Source: Psychrobacter pacificensis
GTDB taxonomy: Bacteria > Pseudomonadota > Gammaproteobacteria > Pseudomonadales > Moraxellaceae
Assembly: GCF_900101915.1 (NCBI RefSeq)
Contig: NZ_FNAL01000011.1
Span: 41,417 to 105,416 of the forward strand
DNA: 64,000 nt
Direction: 5' to 3'
The notes under the pieces were generated by a model. That model did no database searches, was not told where the DNA came from, and saw only the letters and a list, made by a program, of their open reading frames with translations. Shown here one piece after another: positions 16,577-26,055 of the stretch (position 1 is its first letter; the number at the start of each line of letters is the position of its first letter). The position numbers were made by a program, and so were the translations under genes.

Positions 16577-18517
16577 ATGGGTAAAGTAATTGGTATTGAT
16601 TTAGGTACGACTAACTCGTGTGTAGCAGTAATGGAAGGTGACAAAGTTAAAGTCATTGAAAATGCTGAAGGTACGCGTACTACACCATCAATCGTCGCTT
16701 ATAAAGATGACGAAACATTGGTTGGTCAGTCAGCTAAGCGTCAAGCGGTCACCAATCCAAGCAACACTTTGTTTGCGATTAAGCGTTTGATCGGTCGTCG
16801 TTTTGATGACAAAGTCGTGCAAAAAGATATCGGTATGGTACCTTATAAAATCGCTAAAGCAGACAACGGCGATGCGTGGGTAGAAATCAACGGTAAAAAG
16901 CTTGCGCCACCACAGGTTTCTGCTGAAATATTGAAAAAAATGAAAAAAACAGCAGAAGACTATCTTGGTGAGAGCGTGACTGAGGCAGTTGTAACCGTAC
17001 CTGCTTACTTCAATGACTCACAGCGTCAAGCAACCAAAGATGCGGGTAAAATTGCAGGTCTTGATGTAAAACGTATCATCAATGAGCCAACTGCTGCGGC
17101 ACTTGCTTACGGTATGGACAAAAAGCAAGGCGATAGCACCGTTGCTGTATATGACTTGGGTGGTGGTACTTTTGATATCTCAATCATTGAGATTGCAGAT
17201 GTAGACGGCGAGCAACAGTTTGAAGTACTAGCAACCAACGGTGATACGTTCCTAGGTGGTGAGGACTTTGACTCAGCGTTGATCGATTATTTGGTAGCTG
17301 AGTTCAAAAAAGAGCAAGATGTAAACCTAAAAGGTGACTCTCTTGCGATGCAACGTCTAAAAGAAGCAGCTGAAAAAGCGAAGATTGAGCTATCAAGTGC
17401 ACAAAGCACTGAAGTGAACTTGCCTTATATTACTGCTGACAGCAGTGGTCCTAAGCACTTGGTCATCACTATCAGCCGCTCTAAGCTTGAAAGCCTAACC
17501 GAAGATCTAGTACAGCGCACCATGGACCCTTGTAAAACTGCCCTTGAAGATGCTGGCCTAAAAATTGGCGATATCAACGATGTAATCTTGGTTGGTGGTC
17601 AGACTCGTATGCCACTTGTACAACAAAAAGTACAAGAGTTTTTTGGTCAAGAGCCACGTAAAGACGTGAACCCTGATGAAGCTGTGGCAGCTGGTGCGGC
17701 AATCCAAGGCGCGGTATTGTCTGGTGATAAAACTGACGTATTGCTACTTGATGTAACGCCATTGACGCTAGGTATTGAAACGATGGGCGGTGTTATGACG
17801 CCAGTTATCGAGAAAAACACCATGATTCCTACCAAGAAATCACAGGTATTCTCAACCGCTGAAGACAACCAGCCAGCAGTAACGATTCAGGTATACCAAG
17901 GTGAGCGCAAAATCGCCAACCAAAACAAATTGCTTGGTCGTTTTGACTTGACGGATATCCCACCAGCACCACGTGGCTTACCACAAATCGAAGTGTCTTT
18001 TGACATCAACGCTGATGGTATCATGAACATCTCAGCAACTGATAAAGGTACTGGTAAAGCACAAAGCATCCAGATCAAGGCGGATTCTGGCTTGTCGGAC
18101 GAAGAAGTCGAGCAAATGGTTCGTGATGCAGAGGCTAATGCTGCTGAAGATGAGAAGTTCGCTAACTTAGCACAAGTTCGTAACGAAGCAGATGGTCGTA
18201 TCCATGCCGTACAAAAAGCGCTGAAAGAAGCAGAAGATAAAGTCACTGATGAAGAAAAATCAACAGTAGAGTCTGCGATCACTGAGCTTGAAGCGGCGGC
18301 GAAAGAAGATGACCATGACGAAATCAAAGCCAAGCTTGAAGCACTAGACAATGCATTCTTGCCAGTTAGCCAGAAGATTTATGCTGACAGCGGCGCAGGT
18401 AGCGAGGGTATGGATCCAAGCCAGTTCCAACAAGGTGCTGACGCTACTGGTAGCAATCAAGCGGATGATGACGTTGTGGATGCTGAGTTTACTGAAGTAG
18501 ACGAAGACAAAAAGTAA
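16577..18517 (+). CDS. dnaK: Hsp70 chaperone DnaK
   Basis: The ATP-dependent chaperone working with GrpE and DnaJ. The ATPase domain starts [17 protein letters not shown] and includes [13 protein letters not shown] and [10 protein letters not shown]. The interdomain linker [15 protein letters not shown] is followed by the substrate-binding domain and the lid, ending in an acidic tail [15 protein letters not shown]. Full length at 646 residues from the ATG at 16577, which has TAGGAG nine bases upstream; the TTG two codons earlier is unlikely. A strong terminator follows, so dnaK is not cotranscribed with a downstream dnaJ. Confidence 0.97.
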   Translation: MGKVIGIDLGTTNSCVAVMEGDKVKVIENAEGTRTTPSIVAYKDDETLVGQSAKRQAVTNPSNTLFAIKRLIGRRFDDKVVQKDIGMVPYKIAKADNGDAWVEINGKKLAPPQVSAEILKKMKKTAEDYLGESVTEAVVTVPAYFNDSQRQATKDAGKIAGLDVKRIINEPTAAALAYGMDKKQGDSTVAVYDLGGGTFDISIIEIADVDGEQQFEVLATNGDTFLGGEDFDSALIDYLVAEFKKEQDVNLKGDSLAMQRLKEAAEKAKIELSSAQSTEVNLPYITADSSGPKHLVITISRSKLESLTEDLVQRTMDPCKTALEDAGLKIGDINDVILVGGQTRMPLVQQKVQEFFGQEPRKDVNPDEAVAAGAAIQGAVLSGDKTDVLLLDVTPLTLGIETMGGVMTPVIEKNTMIPTKKSQVFSTAEDNQPAVTIQVYQGERKIANQNKLLGRFDLTDIPPAPRGLPQIEVSFDINADGIMNISATDKGTGKAQSIQIKADSGLSDEEVEQMVRDAEANAAEDEKFANLAQVRNEADGRIHAVQKALKEAEDKVTDEEKSTVESAITELEAAAKEDDHDEIKAKLEALDNAFLPVSQKIYADSGAGSEGMDPSQFQQGADATGSNQADDDVVDAEFTEVDEDKK

Positions 18518-18575
18518 GCAATTACTTGATGTTCAAGGCTGATTTAATCGTTAATTAAATTAAATTAGCTAGATC

Positions 18576-18607
18576 AAAAAAACGCATCTTTCGAGATGCG
18601 TTTTTTT
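18576..18607 (+). terminator. Rho-independent terminator after dnaK
   Basis: AACGCATCT pairs with AGATGCGTT around a small loop, flanked by A and T runs on both sides, so it can serve dnaK (+) and bioC (-), which converge here. Confidence 0.9.
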
Positions 18608-18644
18608 ATGCCTGATATTTAAGTATATATTTTCAAGCGGGCCA

Positions 18645-19472
18645 TTATGGTAAATGCGCATCAACGATTAGTACGTCATAAGTCAGATACACGCAAGGTT
18701 GACCGTCCTTATCTATGCCCGAAAATTGCTGCCAATAATCGCGCTCGAATGCTTGCAAGCGGGTTTTGGTCCAGACAAAAGGTTGTGTGTTAGACGTTTG
18801 CTTGCCATAGGTTTGATTGCTATCTATTTGATTGGTCGATACACCTGTCATCTTCATATGTTTGAGCACATCATAAGGCTGGGCAAATGGCACATTGAAA
18901 CGCTGCACTGATAGCTTAATGTGTTGAAATCCCGCTTGATCTAGCGCTGATTGCCATTCACTAATATCTGGATAATGCAGTCCTTGTCCTGTTAGGGTTT
19001 TTATTTGCAAGAAATTATCTGGGGTAAAGGTGCTTAGTAATAATTGTCCATTAGGTTTTAGCCGTGAGGCTGACTGTGCAATGAAATGCAGTGGGTTATC
19101 GAACCACTGAATCGCATTAGCGCTAATAATTAAGCTATGCTCACCGCCTAAATCCATGGTTTCAGCATCGCCAATAAGGATTTGTGCTTGTGGCAACAAT
19201 TCCTGTAAATGAGTGGCTTGCTGCTCACATAACTCGTTGATAGACCATCGCTCACTTTGTACATATGTTGCCAGTAGCTGCGTTAGTTGTCCCGTGCCTG
19301 CACCGACCTCAAGCACACTGTCTTGATTGGTATTATCGATAGCCATTAATAAGTGCTGACAAACCTGCTGCTGAATATAAGCATGTTTATCGTACTGACT
19401 GGCTTGAGAAAAATGCCGCGCAATGGTCTGCTTGCGGGCACTTAGCTCGGAAGTAGTGAGGGGATGTTCCAT
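18645..19472 (-). CDS. bioC: Malonyl-ACP O-methyltransferase BioC
   Basis: BioC methylates malonyl-ACP with SAM to disguise it as a fatty-acid primer at the start of pimelate synthesis for biotin. The class I methyltransferase motif VLEVGAGTGQLTQLL is clear, preceded by the BioC-type start region RHFSQASQYDKHAYIQ and followed by ISANAIQWFDNP. The start is set at 19472 (MEHPLTTSEL), preceded by GAAAGAG. Earlier in-frame starts at 19526 and 19556 would overlap the bioF end. It lies directly downstream of bioF on the same strand; bioH, bioD, bioA and bioB are not nearby. Confidence 0.88.
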   Translation of the reverse strand: MEHPLTTSELSARKQTIARHFSQASQYDKHAYIQQQVCQHLLMAIDNTNQDSVLEVGAGTGQLTQLLATYVQSERWSINELCEQQATHLQELLPQAQILIGDAETMDLGGEHSLIISANAIQWFDNPLHFIAQSASRLKPNGQLLLSTFTPDNFLQIKTLTGQGLHYPDISEWQSALDQAGFQHIKLSVQRFNVPFAQPYDVLKHMKMTGVSTNQIDSNQTYGKQTSNTQPFVWTKTRLQAFERDYWQQFSGIDKDGQPCVYLTYDVLIVDAHLP

Positions 19473-19522
19473 AATCGCTCTTTCACATAAAAGTTTATAA
19501 CGAGCATCAAAAACTGCTGCCG

Positions 19523-20755
19523 TCATATGGATAATTGCATGATTAGGCGCTCGCACTCAGCATGGGTAATGGCTGCGTTGAGTACCAAGCGAATACGTGA
19601 CGTATTAGTAGGAACGGTCGGTGGCCTGATAGGCAGCGCATAAAATCCAGCGTCTTGGAGTTGTTTTGCCTTTGTCATGGTACGAGCGTTATCACCTAAA
19701 ATATAAGGCACAATGGGTGACTCGTAAATAGGATCTTTTGCTGCCGATGCCACGCGATATTCAGGGCTAATGGCTTGGCTCAGTTGTAATGAAATCTGCG
19801 CCAAATGCTCTCGACGTGTCTGTAGCTGCGGCATTTTTGCCAAAATAAACCGTGTCCATGCATGATTGATCGGTGGCAACGCGGTACTAAAAATCAGTGG
19901 ACGCATCTGATTAATCAGCCATGATTTAACGATCTTGTCACATAGAATATAAGCACCAACGGAGGCAAATGCTTTACCAAAGGTTCCTACTAAGTAGTCA
20001 ATATCAGCCAAGGTGTTTGTTTCTTCAGCCAGCCCTAATCCTTGCGCGCCAAGCACACCAACGGCATGGGCTTCATCGACATACAGCTCAATACGACTGT
20101 CAGTGGCTTTTAGCTTAACTAAAGCGGGTAGATCAGCACGATCCCCGTCCATGCTAAAAATACTTTCGGTGACGATGATGATACGCTCCACATCCTCCGC
20201 AACCTGCGCGAGCATAGTAGCCAAATGCGCATAATCATTGTGTCGATAGCGGCGATACAGACAGCGTTTGCTTTCGCTGAGTTTAATACCATCAATCATA
20301 CTGGCATGTACCAGCTTGTCTGCCAAAATAACAGTCTTCACTGGTAGTGCAGTCAATGCAGGTAAGATCCCGATATTGGCGTGGTAGCCACTATTTAATA
20401 CCAACGCAGATTTCGTCGCGGTTTGATTTATTCCAGCTGCAGTTTCATACCACGCTTGTAGCTCATCCTCTAACGCCTGTAGCTGTGTATCATTGCCAGT
20501 TAATAGACGCGATGATGTTGCGCTCATTTTGGGCAAACAGTCCATTGATTGCTGAATAAATTCAAAAAACTCACGCTGCAACTCAGCATCACTGCCCAAA
20601 CCTAGATAATCATTGCTAGCGATATTTAATAGGGTATTGTCATCAGCGATTACATACCGTCCGTAGTGTTCGATATCTGGTAATTTGCGATACTGCTGTT
20701 TGTCTTTGAGTTGTAAGAGCGCAGTTTGTAGCTGCGCGTCGATAAAAGCTGACAT
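19523..20755 (-). CDS. bioF: 8-amino-7-oxononanoate synthase BioF
   Basis: A PLP enzyme condensing pimeloyl-ACP/CoA with alanine in biotin synthesis. It shows NDYLGLGSD near the N-terminus, LVLNSGYHANIG, the metal/PLP region YVDEAHAVGVLGAQG and the PLP lysine in GTFGKAFAS. Length is 410 residues from the ATG at 20755 (MSAFIDAQL), close to the family's ~390. The frame is open for a further 42 codons upstream, but they do not resemble the family, and AAGGA precedes the chosen start. bioC follows 50 bases downstream as an operon. No convincing BirA operator was found. Confidence 0.93.
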   Translation of the reverse strand: MSAFIDAQLQTALLQLKDKQQYRKLPDIEHYGRYVIADDNTLLNIASNDYLGLGSDAELQREFFEFIQQSMDCLPKMSATSSRLLTGNDTQLQALEDELQAWYETAAGINQTATKSALVLNSGYHANIGILPALTALPVKTVILADKLVHASMIDGIKLSESKRCLYRRYRHNDYAHLATMLAQVAEDVERIIIVTESIFSMDGDRADLPALVKLKATDSRIELYVDEAHAVGVLGAQGLGLAEETNTLADIDYLVGTFGKAFASVGAYILCDKIVKSWLINQMRPLIFSTALPPINHAWTRFILAKMPQLQTRREHLAQISLQLSQAISPEYRVASAAKDPIYESPIVPYILGDNARTMTKAKQLQDAGFYALPIRPPTVPTNTSRIRLVLNAAITHAECERLIMQLSI

Positions 20756-21038
20756 GCAGAGCCGTCCTTTTTCTTTATTCGTCAGTATATGCGGAACACA
20801 ATGAGTAGGGATTATTGCACAAAAACGGGATGTGTAACAAAAAGTTTCATATATCAGCCTTTGTAACCCGAGCACTGACAAATGCTTTCAAATCTTAACT
20901 CTCATACCATTAAACACTGACAGAGTGTCTGAAATAGTTTGTTACTATGTACCCATCGTTAGCAAACAAGGCGATACGGCCAAATGGTCAATACAACTAA
21001 ATAACTTGTTTGTCCAAATTCACTTGAAGGAGCTAATA

Positions 21039-21578
21039 ATGAAAACTCTACAAAAAACTATACTTGCACTAGCAACTGGTTCTTTACTTACTGTAGGTGC
21101 AAACGCCGCTGTTAACTATGGTAACGGCTATACAGGCCAACCTTATGTTGGTGCTAAGATTGGTCAATTTGACAATGATGTAGACGGTGATGATCCAACT
21201 GCTTATGGTGTATATGCTGGTTACAACTTTGATCCTAACTTTGGTATGGAAGTTGAGTATGTTGGTTCAGATGATGCTGACCTAGATAACAATGCTGGCG
21301 ACTATGATACCAAAACTTATGGCGCGTACGGTACTTACCGTTATATGTTTCCAAATACTGCACTATATGCCAAAGGTAAACTTGGTATCGCTAAGACAGA
21401 GTTAGAAGCTGATTTTGATAACGGTAACAATGACTCAGTCAGTGATACTGGCATTGCTGGTGGTATCGGTCTTGGTTACGCAGTGAATCCTAACTTCAAT
21501 GTCGAAACAGAATATGCCATGATGGATAGTGATGCAGATACTAAGCTGCTTACTGTAGGCGCTAACTTAAAGTTCTAA
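21039..21578 (+). CDS. Outer-membrane beta-barrel protein (opacity/OmpA-like porin fold), paralogue 1
   Basis: A 179-residue secreted protein. The signal peptide ends at about residue 23 (GANA), followed by alternating beta strands typical of an eight-stranded barrel (YVGAKIGQF, YGVYAGYNFDPNFGMEVEYVG, KTYGAYGTYRYMF, LYAKGKLGIAK, GGIGLGYAVNPNFNVETEY). It ends in Phe (GANLKF), the BAM recognition signature. GAAGGAG precedes the ATG at 21039; earlier in-frame starts lack support. It is a tandem paralogue of the next gene, each with its own terminator. The function is unknown; an adhesin or envelope-stability role is possible. Confidence 0.85.
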   Translation: MKTLQKTILALATGSLLTVGANAAVNYGNGYTGQPYVGAKIGQFDNDVDGDDPTAYGVYAGYNFDPNFGMEVEYVGSDDADLDNNAGDYDTKTYGAYGTYRYMFPNTALYAKGKLGIAKTELEADFDNGNNDSVSDTGIAGGIGLGYAVNPNFNVETEYAMMDSDADTKLLTVGANLKF

Positions 21579-21616
21579 GATAGTATAGCGTACTTGTACC
21601 TATAGTCAAAAACGAA

Positions 21617-21646
21617 GAAACGACCATTATATATGGTCGTTTTTTT
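21617..21646 (+). terminator. Terminator after outer-membrane gene 1
   Basis: ACGACCAT (21620-21627) pairs with ATGGTCGT (21633-21640) around a five-base loop, extended by AAA/TTT and followed by T residues. Confidence 0.9.
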
Positions 21647-21796
21647 ATGCCTGTAAAATATTTCTGCAACACATGTTTACTTTGACAAATAATTTGGTAT
21701 GATACCGCCACTACTAATAACAAGTGAAAAAGAGTTGAGTAGTATTTGATATTAAAAAAACTATTTGTTTATTGAATCCAAGGTTGAAAATACTTT

Positions 21797-22348
21797 ATGA
21801 AAAATCTACAAAAAGCGTTACTTGCAGTAATCGCAGGCTCAGTAATGACCATGAGCGCACAAGCAGCCATTTCTTATGGTGCTGGCCAATCATACGTTGG
21901 TATTAAAGCTGGTCAATTCATGGTAGATGCTGATGATTTAGATGATCCAACCGCATATGGCGTTTATGCTGGTTATAACTTCGATCCTAACTTTGGTGCT
22001 GAGATTGAGTATGTAGGTTCTAATGACGCTGATGTTGATACAGGTATCAGTGGTATTGACGCTGAATTTGATCTAAAAACTTATGGTGCTTATGGTACTT
22101 ACCGTTATGCATTCCCAAATACTGGTTTATATGCGAAAGGTAAACTAGGCTTTGCTAAAGCTGAGATTGAAGTTTCTGCTGAGGACTTTCTTGGAAACTC
22201 TGGAAGTGACAGCGATAGCGACAGTGGTGTAGCTGGCGGTATTGGCTTGGGTTATAACTTCAATCCTAATATGAGTGTTGAAGCTGAATATGACTATGTT
22301 GCTGAAGACCTTACGCTATTAACTCTTGGTGCACATTACAAATTCTAA
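21797..22348 (+). CDS. Outer-membrane beta-barrel protein, paralogue 2
   Basis: A 183-residue protein with a signal peptide ending near AQA (residue 23) and the same strand pattern as its upstream paralogue. Shared blocks include YGVYAGYNFDPNFG, EYVGS, LKTYGAYGTYRYAFPNT and GLYAKGKLGFAK. It ends in Phe (GAHYKF). An acidic Ser/Asp-rich loop (SGSDSDSDSG) differs from the paralogue and is likely surface exposed or periplasmic. A separate promoter is likely because a terminator lies between the two genes. It arose by tandem duplication; the function is not known. Confidence 0.85.
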   Translation: MKNLQKALLAVIAGSVMTMSAQAAISYGAGQSYVGIKAGQFMVDADDLDDPTAYGVYAGYNFDPNFGAEIEYVGSNDADVDTGISGIDAEFDLKTYGAYGTYRYAFPNTGLYAKGKLGFAKAEIEVSAEDFLGNSGSDSDSDSGVAGGIGLGYNFNPNMSVEAEYDYVAEDLTLLTLGAHYKF

Positions 22349-22370
22349 GCTTTGATTTGTGTGGATGACT

Positions 22371-22401
22371 AAAAGCGATCACTTTAAGTGGTCGTTTTTT
22401 T
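22371..22401 (+). terminator. Terminator after outer-membrane gene 2
   Basis: The stem CGATCACTT/AAGTGGTCG (one G-T pair) is followed by seven T residues and preceded by A residues. Confidence 0.85.
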
Positions 22402-22540
22402 GTGTCAATTTTAGCATTCATTGTGCTTGTTTTATCAAAATACCACACCATAAATAATAATAGGTAATTGATTTTTAAGATAATATTATCTACAAAACTG
22501 TGCTACATTGGAAGGTAGGCAGATACAGGAGTAGACAGCG

Positions 22541-23137
22541 ATGATTGAGACTATCTGGATGATTGAACCTTGGCATTGGTTGGTGTTGGGCTTCTCTTTG
22601 ATGATTGCTGAGATTTTTATTCCGACCTTTGCTAGCCTCTGGTTTGGTGCGGCTGCGGTGATCGTTGCTGCCTTAGCATGGTTGCTGCCCATTCCATTAT
22701 TATTTCAAGTACTGATCTGGCTTACGCTATCGGTTTTGTTTATGTTTGCTTGGGTCAAATACATCAAGCCGCTGTTAATGAGCCGTAAAAAGATGGGGCA
22801 AAGTAGCGATCTGATTATTGGTGAGACGGGCATGATCGTGGTCAAACCGCAAAAAGGCATTTCAGGTATGGTGCGCTTTAACGTGCCTATTTGGGGTGCA
22901 GATGAGTGGCCATGCCGCACAGCAGGCGTGAAAGTCGAAGCGGGAGATCGTGTGGTGGTTATAAAGGTGGTCGGCGATGAGCTAATCGTTGCGCCCTCGC
23001 AGCGCCTCCAAGCACCTAAAACCATACGGCCAAACAGTACTCCGACGATTAACAGTCAAGTGCCTGCCAAACAATCTAAAGCGGGTAGACTGAGTTTGCA
23101 CAAAACCGATCTCAAAGAGACAGGTACTAGCAAATAA
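22541..23137 (+). CDS. NfeD-family membrane protein
   Basis: A 198-residue inner-membrane protein. Two to three hydrophobic helices (about residues 10-75) are followed by a soluble OB-fold NfeD domain (DLIIGETGMIVVKPQKGISGMVRFNVPIWGADEWPCR ... VEAGDRVVVIKVVGDELIV, broken here by other residues). It is the short NfeD type without the serine-protease domain. The next gene encodes a stomatin-like protein; NfeD and SPFH proteins are paired across bacteria and act together in membrane microdomains. The C-terminal ~45 residues are Pro/Ser/Lys-rich and probably disordered. Confidence 0.88.
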   Translation: MIETIWMIEPWHWLVLGFSLMIAEIFIPTFASLWFGAAAVIVAALAWLLPIPLLFQVLIWLTLSVLFMFAWVKYIKPLLMSRKKMGQSSDLIIGETGMIVVKPQKGISGMVRFNVPIWGADEWPCRTAGVKVEAGDRVVVIKVVGDELIVAPSQRLQAPKTIRPNSTPTINSQVPAKQSKAGRLSLHKTDLKETGTSK

Positions 23138-23227
23138 ACGTTATCAGGTACTAAAGATTTTTAAATTAAGAAAAAAAGGACATAAATCACGTCGCTGGCA
23201 AATAAAGCAAGGGTCAAGGAGAATCAC

Positions 23228-24109
23228 ATGGGTAGTATCTTGAGTAGTTTAAATGGCGTCGGTATCGTGATGCTGGTATTAATAGCATTGGTAATTTTTA
23301 CCGTTTTTAAAGGCGTTTGTATTGTTCCGCAAGGGTACAAGTGGGTCGTGCAACGGCTGGGTAAATATCAGCAAACTCTAGAGCCTGGCTTTAGTATCAT
23401 CATTCCTTTTGTGGATAGAGTCGCTTATAAAGTCACCACAAAGGACATCGTACTAGATATCCCATCTCAAGAAGTCATCACCCGTGATAACGTGGTCATC
23501 ATCGCTAATGCTGTGGCTTATATCAACATCTTGCGTCCAGACAAAGCGGTCTACGGTATTGAAGATTATGAACATGGTATCCGCAATTTGGTACAAACCT
23601 CCTTGCGCTCTATTATTGGTGAGATGGATTTGGATAATGCCTTATCGAGTCGTGATGAGATTAAAGCCTTGCTCAAACATGCGATCTCAGAAGACATCGC
23701 CGATTGGGGTATTACGCTTAAAACCGTAGAGATTCAAGACATTAACCCCTCGCAAACCATGCAAGCCTCTATGGAAGAGCAGGCCGCGGCAGAGCGTCTA
23801 CGCCGCGCGACCGTTACTCGTGCTGATGGTCAAAAACAAGCTGCTATTTTGGAAGCAGATGGACGTCTGGAAGCCTCACGCCGCGATGCCGAAGCGCAAG
23901 TGGTACTGGCTAAAGGCTCAGAGGAATCAATTCGTCTTATCACAGCGGCGATGGGTGATGAAGAGATGCCGATTGTCTATTTACTTGGCGAGCAGTACAT
24001 CAAGTCCATTCGTCAACTAGCGGAGTCTGACAATTCAAAAATGGTGGTGTTGCCAGCCGATATCTTGAGCACTGTTAAAGGGATGGTAGGCGATAAATTA
24101 AAGCTGTAA
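23228..24109 (+). CDS. SPFH/band-7 stomatin-like protein (slipin)
   Basis: A membrane-anchored scaffold protein. An N-terminal hydrophobic helix (about 5-28) is followed by the SPFH/band-7 domain starting VPQGYKWVVQRLGKYQQTL, with FVDRVAYKVTTKD and the characteristic QTSLRSIIGEMDLDNALSSR. A helical EAQ-rich segment (AAAERLRRATVTRADGQ) and a C-terminal hydrophobic patch follow. The 293 residues fit bacterial slipins (QmcA/YbbK type). AAGGAG precedes the ATG. It forms a likely operon with the NfeD gene 90 bases upstream and ends at a clear terminator. Proposed roles are membrane microdomain organisation or protease regulation. Confidence 0.92.
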   Translation: MGSILSSLNGVGIVMLVLIALVIFTVFKGVCIVPQGYKWVVQRLGKYQQTLEPGFSIIIPFVDRVAYKVTTKDIVLDIPSQEVITRDNVVIIANAVAYINILRPDKAVYGIEDYEHGIRNLVQTSLRSIIGEMDLDNALSSRDEIKALLKHAISEDIADWGITLKTVEIQDINPSQTMQASMEEQAAAERLRRATVTRADGQKQAAILEADGRLEASRRDAEAQVVLAKGSEESIRLITAAMGDEEMPIVYLLGEQYIKSIRQLAESDNSKMVVLPADILSTVKGMVGDKLKL

Positions 24110-24128
24110 ATATTTCAAAAAATATCGC

Positions 24129-24154
24129 AAAAAGACCTCGTTTGAGGTCTTTTT
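24129..24154 (+). terminator. Terminator after the NfeD-slipin operon
   Basis: AAAGACCTC (24131-24139) pairs with GAGGTCTTT (24144-24152) around GTTT. Flanking A and T runs allow use in both directions; hemN converges from the other side. Confidence 0.92.
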
Positions 24155-24186
24155 AACGGCTAATAATTGGCTGCCAAATCGTTATA

Positions 24187-25758
24187 TCAGATAACTTTTG
24201 AGAAACGGTTTTTATGTTTTTTTTCTAAATACTCATCAAATACCATGGCGACATTGCGACCAAGCAAGCGGCCCCTAGGTAAGACACGAATGCCTGCTGC
24301 ATCCATATCAATCAGTCTATCTGCTTGCATCTCGCCCAGCTGTTGAATCTCATCAATAAAATAGGTAATCGCATCGATACCGAATTTTTGATTCACATCT
24401 TTAAAATCAAGATAGTCGTGGCAGAGCAGGTTCATGATGACATATTCACGTAAGCGATCTTTGATGGACGTTTTAATATATTTCACCGCAGGCATGACCA
24501 TAGGATTGATTTTCGCCATATCAATCTTAGCTTGGTAGTTCTGTAGATTAGTGTCATTTTGCAAGATGTAGCGCGTATTGCTATTTGCAATTTGACTGAT
24601 GGATGAGACACCAAAGCCCAATAAATCACAATCGCCCATGATGGTGTAGCCCTGAAAATTACGATGTAATTTTCCTTCGCGCTGGGCGATCGCTAGCTCA
24701 TCGTCAGGCTTAGCAAAGTGATCGATACCGATATATTGATAGCCCGCTTCGGTTAGCGTGTTGACAGTGTTGCCGAGCATAGCGAGCTTAGCTGCTGGGC
24801 TAGGTAGTTTTTCATCTTTGATCTGACGTTGGGCTTTGAAACGCTCAGGTAGATGCGCATAGTTAAAGACAGACAGACGATCTGGTGACATCTCAATGAT
24901 ACGTTGTACCGTTTTGTCTAACGTGTCAGGCGTTTGATGCGGCAAACCATAAATCAGATCGATATTGATGGAGTGAAAACCAAGCCCTCGCGCCTCTGTT
25001 AATACATTCTCAATAAGCTCTGCTGAATGTACGCGATTGACCGCGATTTGTACCGTTTCATCTAAGTCTTGCACGCCTAAGCTGATACGATTAAAACCAA
25101 GGTTTCGTAATATCTTTAGCGTATTCTCACTCAGCTCACGCGGGTCGATTTCGATAGAGTAGTCGCCTTCATCATCACTCAGAAACTCAAACTGCGTCTG
25201 CAAAAACTCCCACAGCTTAACCATCTCTTCATCACGCAAAAATGTTGGCGTACCGCCGCCCAAATGCAGCTGCTTGACCAAGGGCTTATCGCTACCTTCT
25301 GACACAGACAGCAAGCGGCGTTTAAGGGCAATCTCAGCCATTAAATACTGCAAATAATCACCAGAGTCGCTATTTTTTTTGGTAATAATCTTGTTGCAGG
25401 CGCAGTAATAGCAAAGGTGACGGCAAAACGGAATGTGAAAGTATAAAGACAACGGCGCGCGTGACTCACGATTCTGCAAGATTTTCGTCTCAAGACTAAC
25501 TGCCTCAAAACCATTTACTCCAATATTCTCAGGTATCGGCGTGAACTCTAGAGCAGTTGGATAAGAGGTATAACGTGGTCCTGAACGATTGTACTTATTG
25601 ATGATGGCCTCATCAAATGCTGGTAGCTGCTTATTGGTGATACTGCCGCGGGTACTGGCATAAGGGTTGTCTGGTTGCATAACAGGACGCGTGGTCGACG
25701 GCGGCGCTTCCGCATCATTGTAGGGCTGCGGGTTAGTTTGTACTGAATAATCTGTCAT
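24187..25758 (-). CDS. hemN: Oxygen-independent coproporphyrinogen III oxidase
   Basis: A radical-SAM enzyme that decarboxylates coproporphyrinogen III to protoporphyrinogen IX in anaerobic haem synthesis. The cluster motif FCRHLCYYCACNK gives ligands C112, C116 and C119, with the HemN-specific C121. PRYTSYPTA, HLGGGTPTFL and ISLGVQDLD follow, and a C-terminal HemN domain is present. It is 523 residues from the ATG at 25758, which has GAGGAG at good spacing; an earlier ATG at 25782 would add eight residues. The N-terminal ~50 residues extend beyond the E. coli protein. No clear FNR/Anr box was found in the ~300-base upstream region. Confidence 0.95.
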   Translation of the reverse strand: MTDYSVQTNPQPYNDAEAPPSTTRPVMQPDNPYASTRGSITNKQLPAFDEAIINKYNRSGPRYTSYPTALEFTPIPENIGVNGFEAVSLETKILQNRESRAPLSLYFHIPFCRHLCYYCACNKIITKKNSDSGDYLQYLMAEIALKRRLLSVSEGSDKPLVKQLHLGGGTPTFLRDEEMVKLWEFLQTQFEFLSDDEGDYSIEIDPRELSENTLKILRNLGFNRISLGVQDLDETVQIAVNRVHSAELIENVLTEARGLGFHSINIDLIYGLPHQTPDTLDKTVQRIIEMSPDRLSVFNYAHLPERFKAQRQIKDEKLPSPAAKLAMLGNTVNTLTEAGYQYIGIDHFAKPDDELAIAQREGKLHRNFQGYTIMGDCDLLGFGVSSISQIANSNTRYILQNDTNLQNYQAKIDMAKINPMVMPAVKYIKTSIKDRLREYVIMNLLCHDYLDFKDVNQKFGIDAITYFIDEIQQLGEMQADRLIDMDAAGIRVLPRGRLLGRNVAMVFDEYLEKKHKNRFSKVI

Positions 25759-26055
25759 GCGGTACTCCTCGTTTTGACCCATATTGGCTATAGCATCGCT
25801 TTTTTGTGCTGCCAGATGATAACGTTTGCAGTAACAGCTTGGCTATTATAGCAACTGTCTTAAAATATGGTCATTATTATACCAAATCCCTACTTTTAGT
25901 ATGGTATATCGTGATGGTTTTTAGCATTAATATTGACGGCTTTGGTTTGAGATGATTGTTTTAATATCCTACCTATATTTTTTATAAAACACGACATTTG
26001 CACGCTGATAAATAATACTTTATCATCGATTAGTCTCTAATATTAGGAAACGCTG

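Noticed and set aside
17887..18351. 154-codon frame antisense to dnaK
   Set aside because: It is a codon-bias shadow of the acidic, alanine-rich dnaK sequence, giving a Ser/Ala-rich product.
20825..20875. TGTGTAAC and TTTGTAAC near bioF as a BirA operator
   Set aside because: The two units are direct, not inverted, repeats and do not match the TTGTAAACC-N15-GGTTTACAA pattern.
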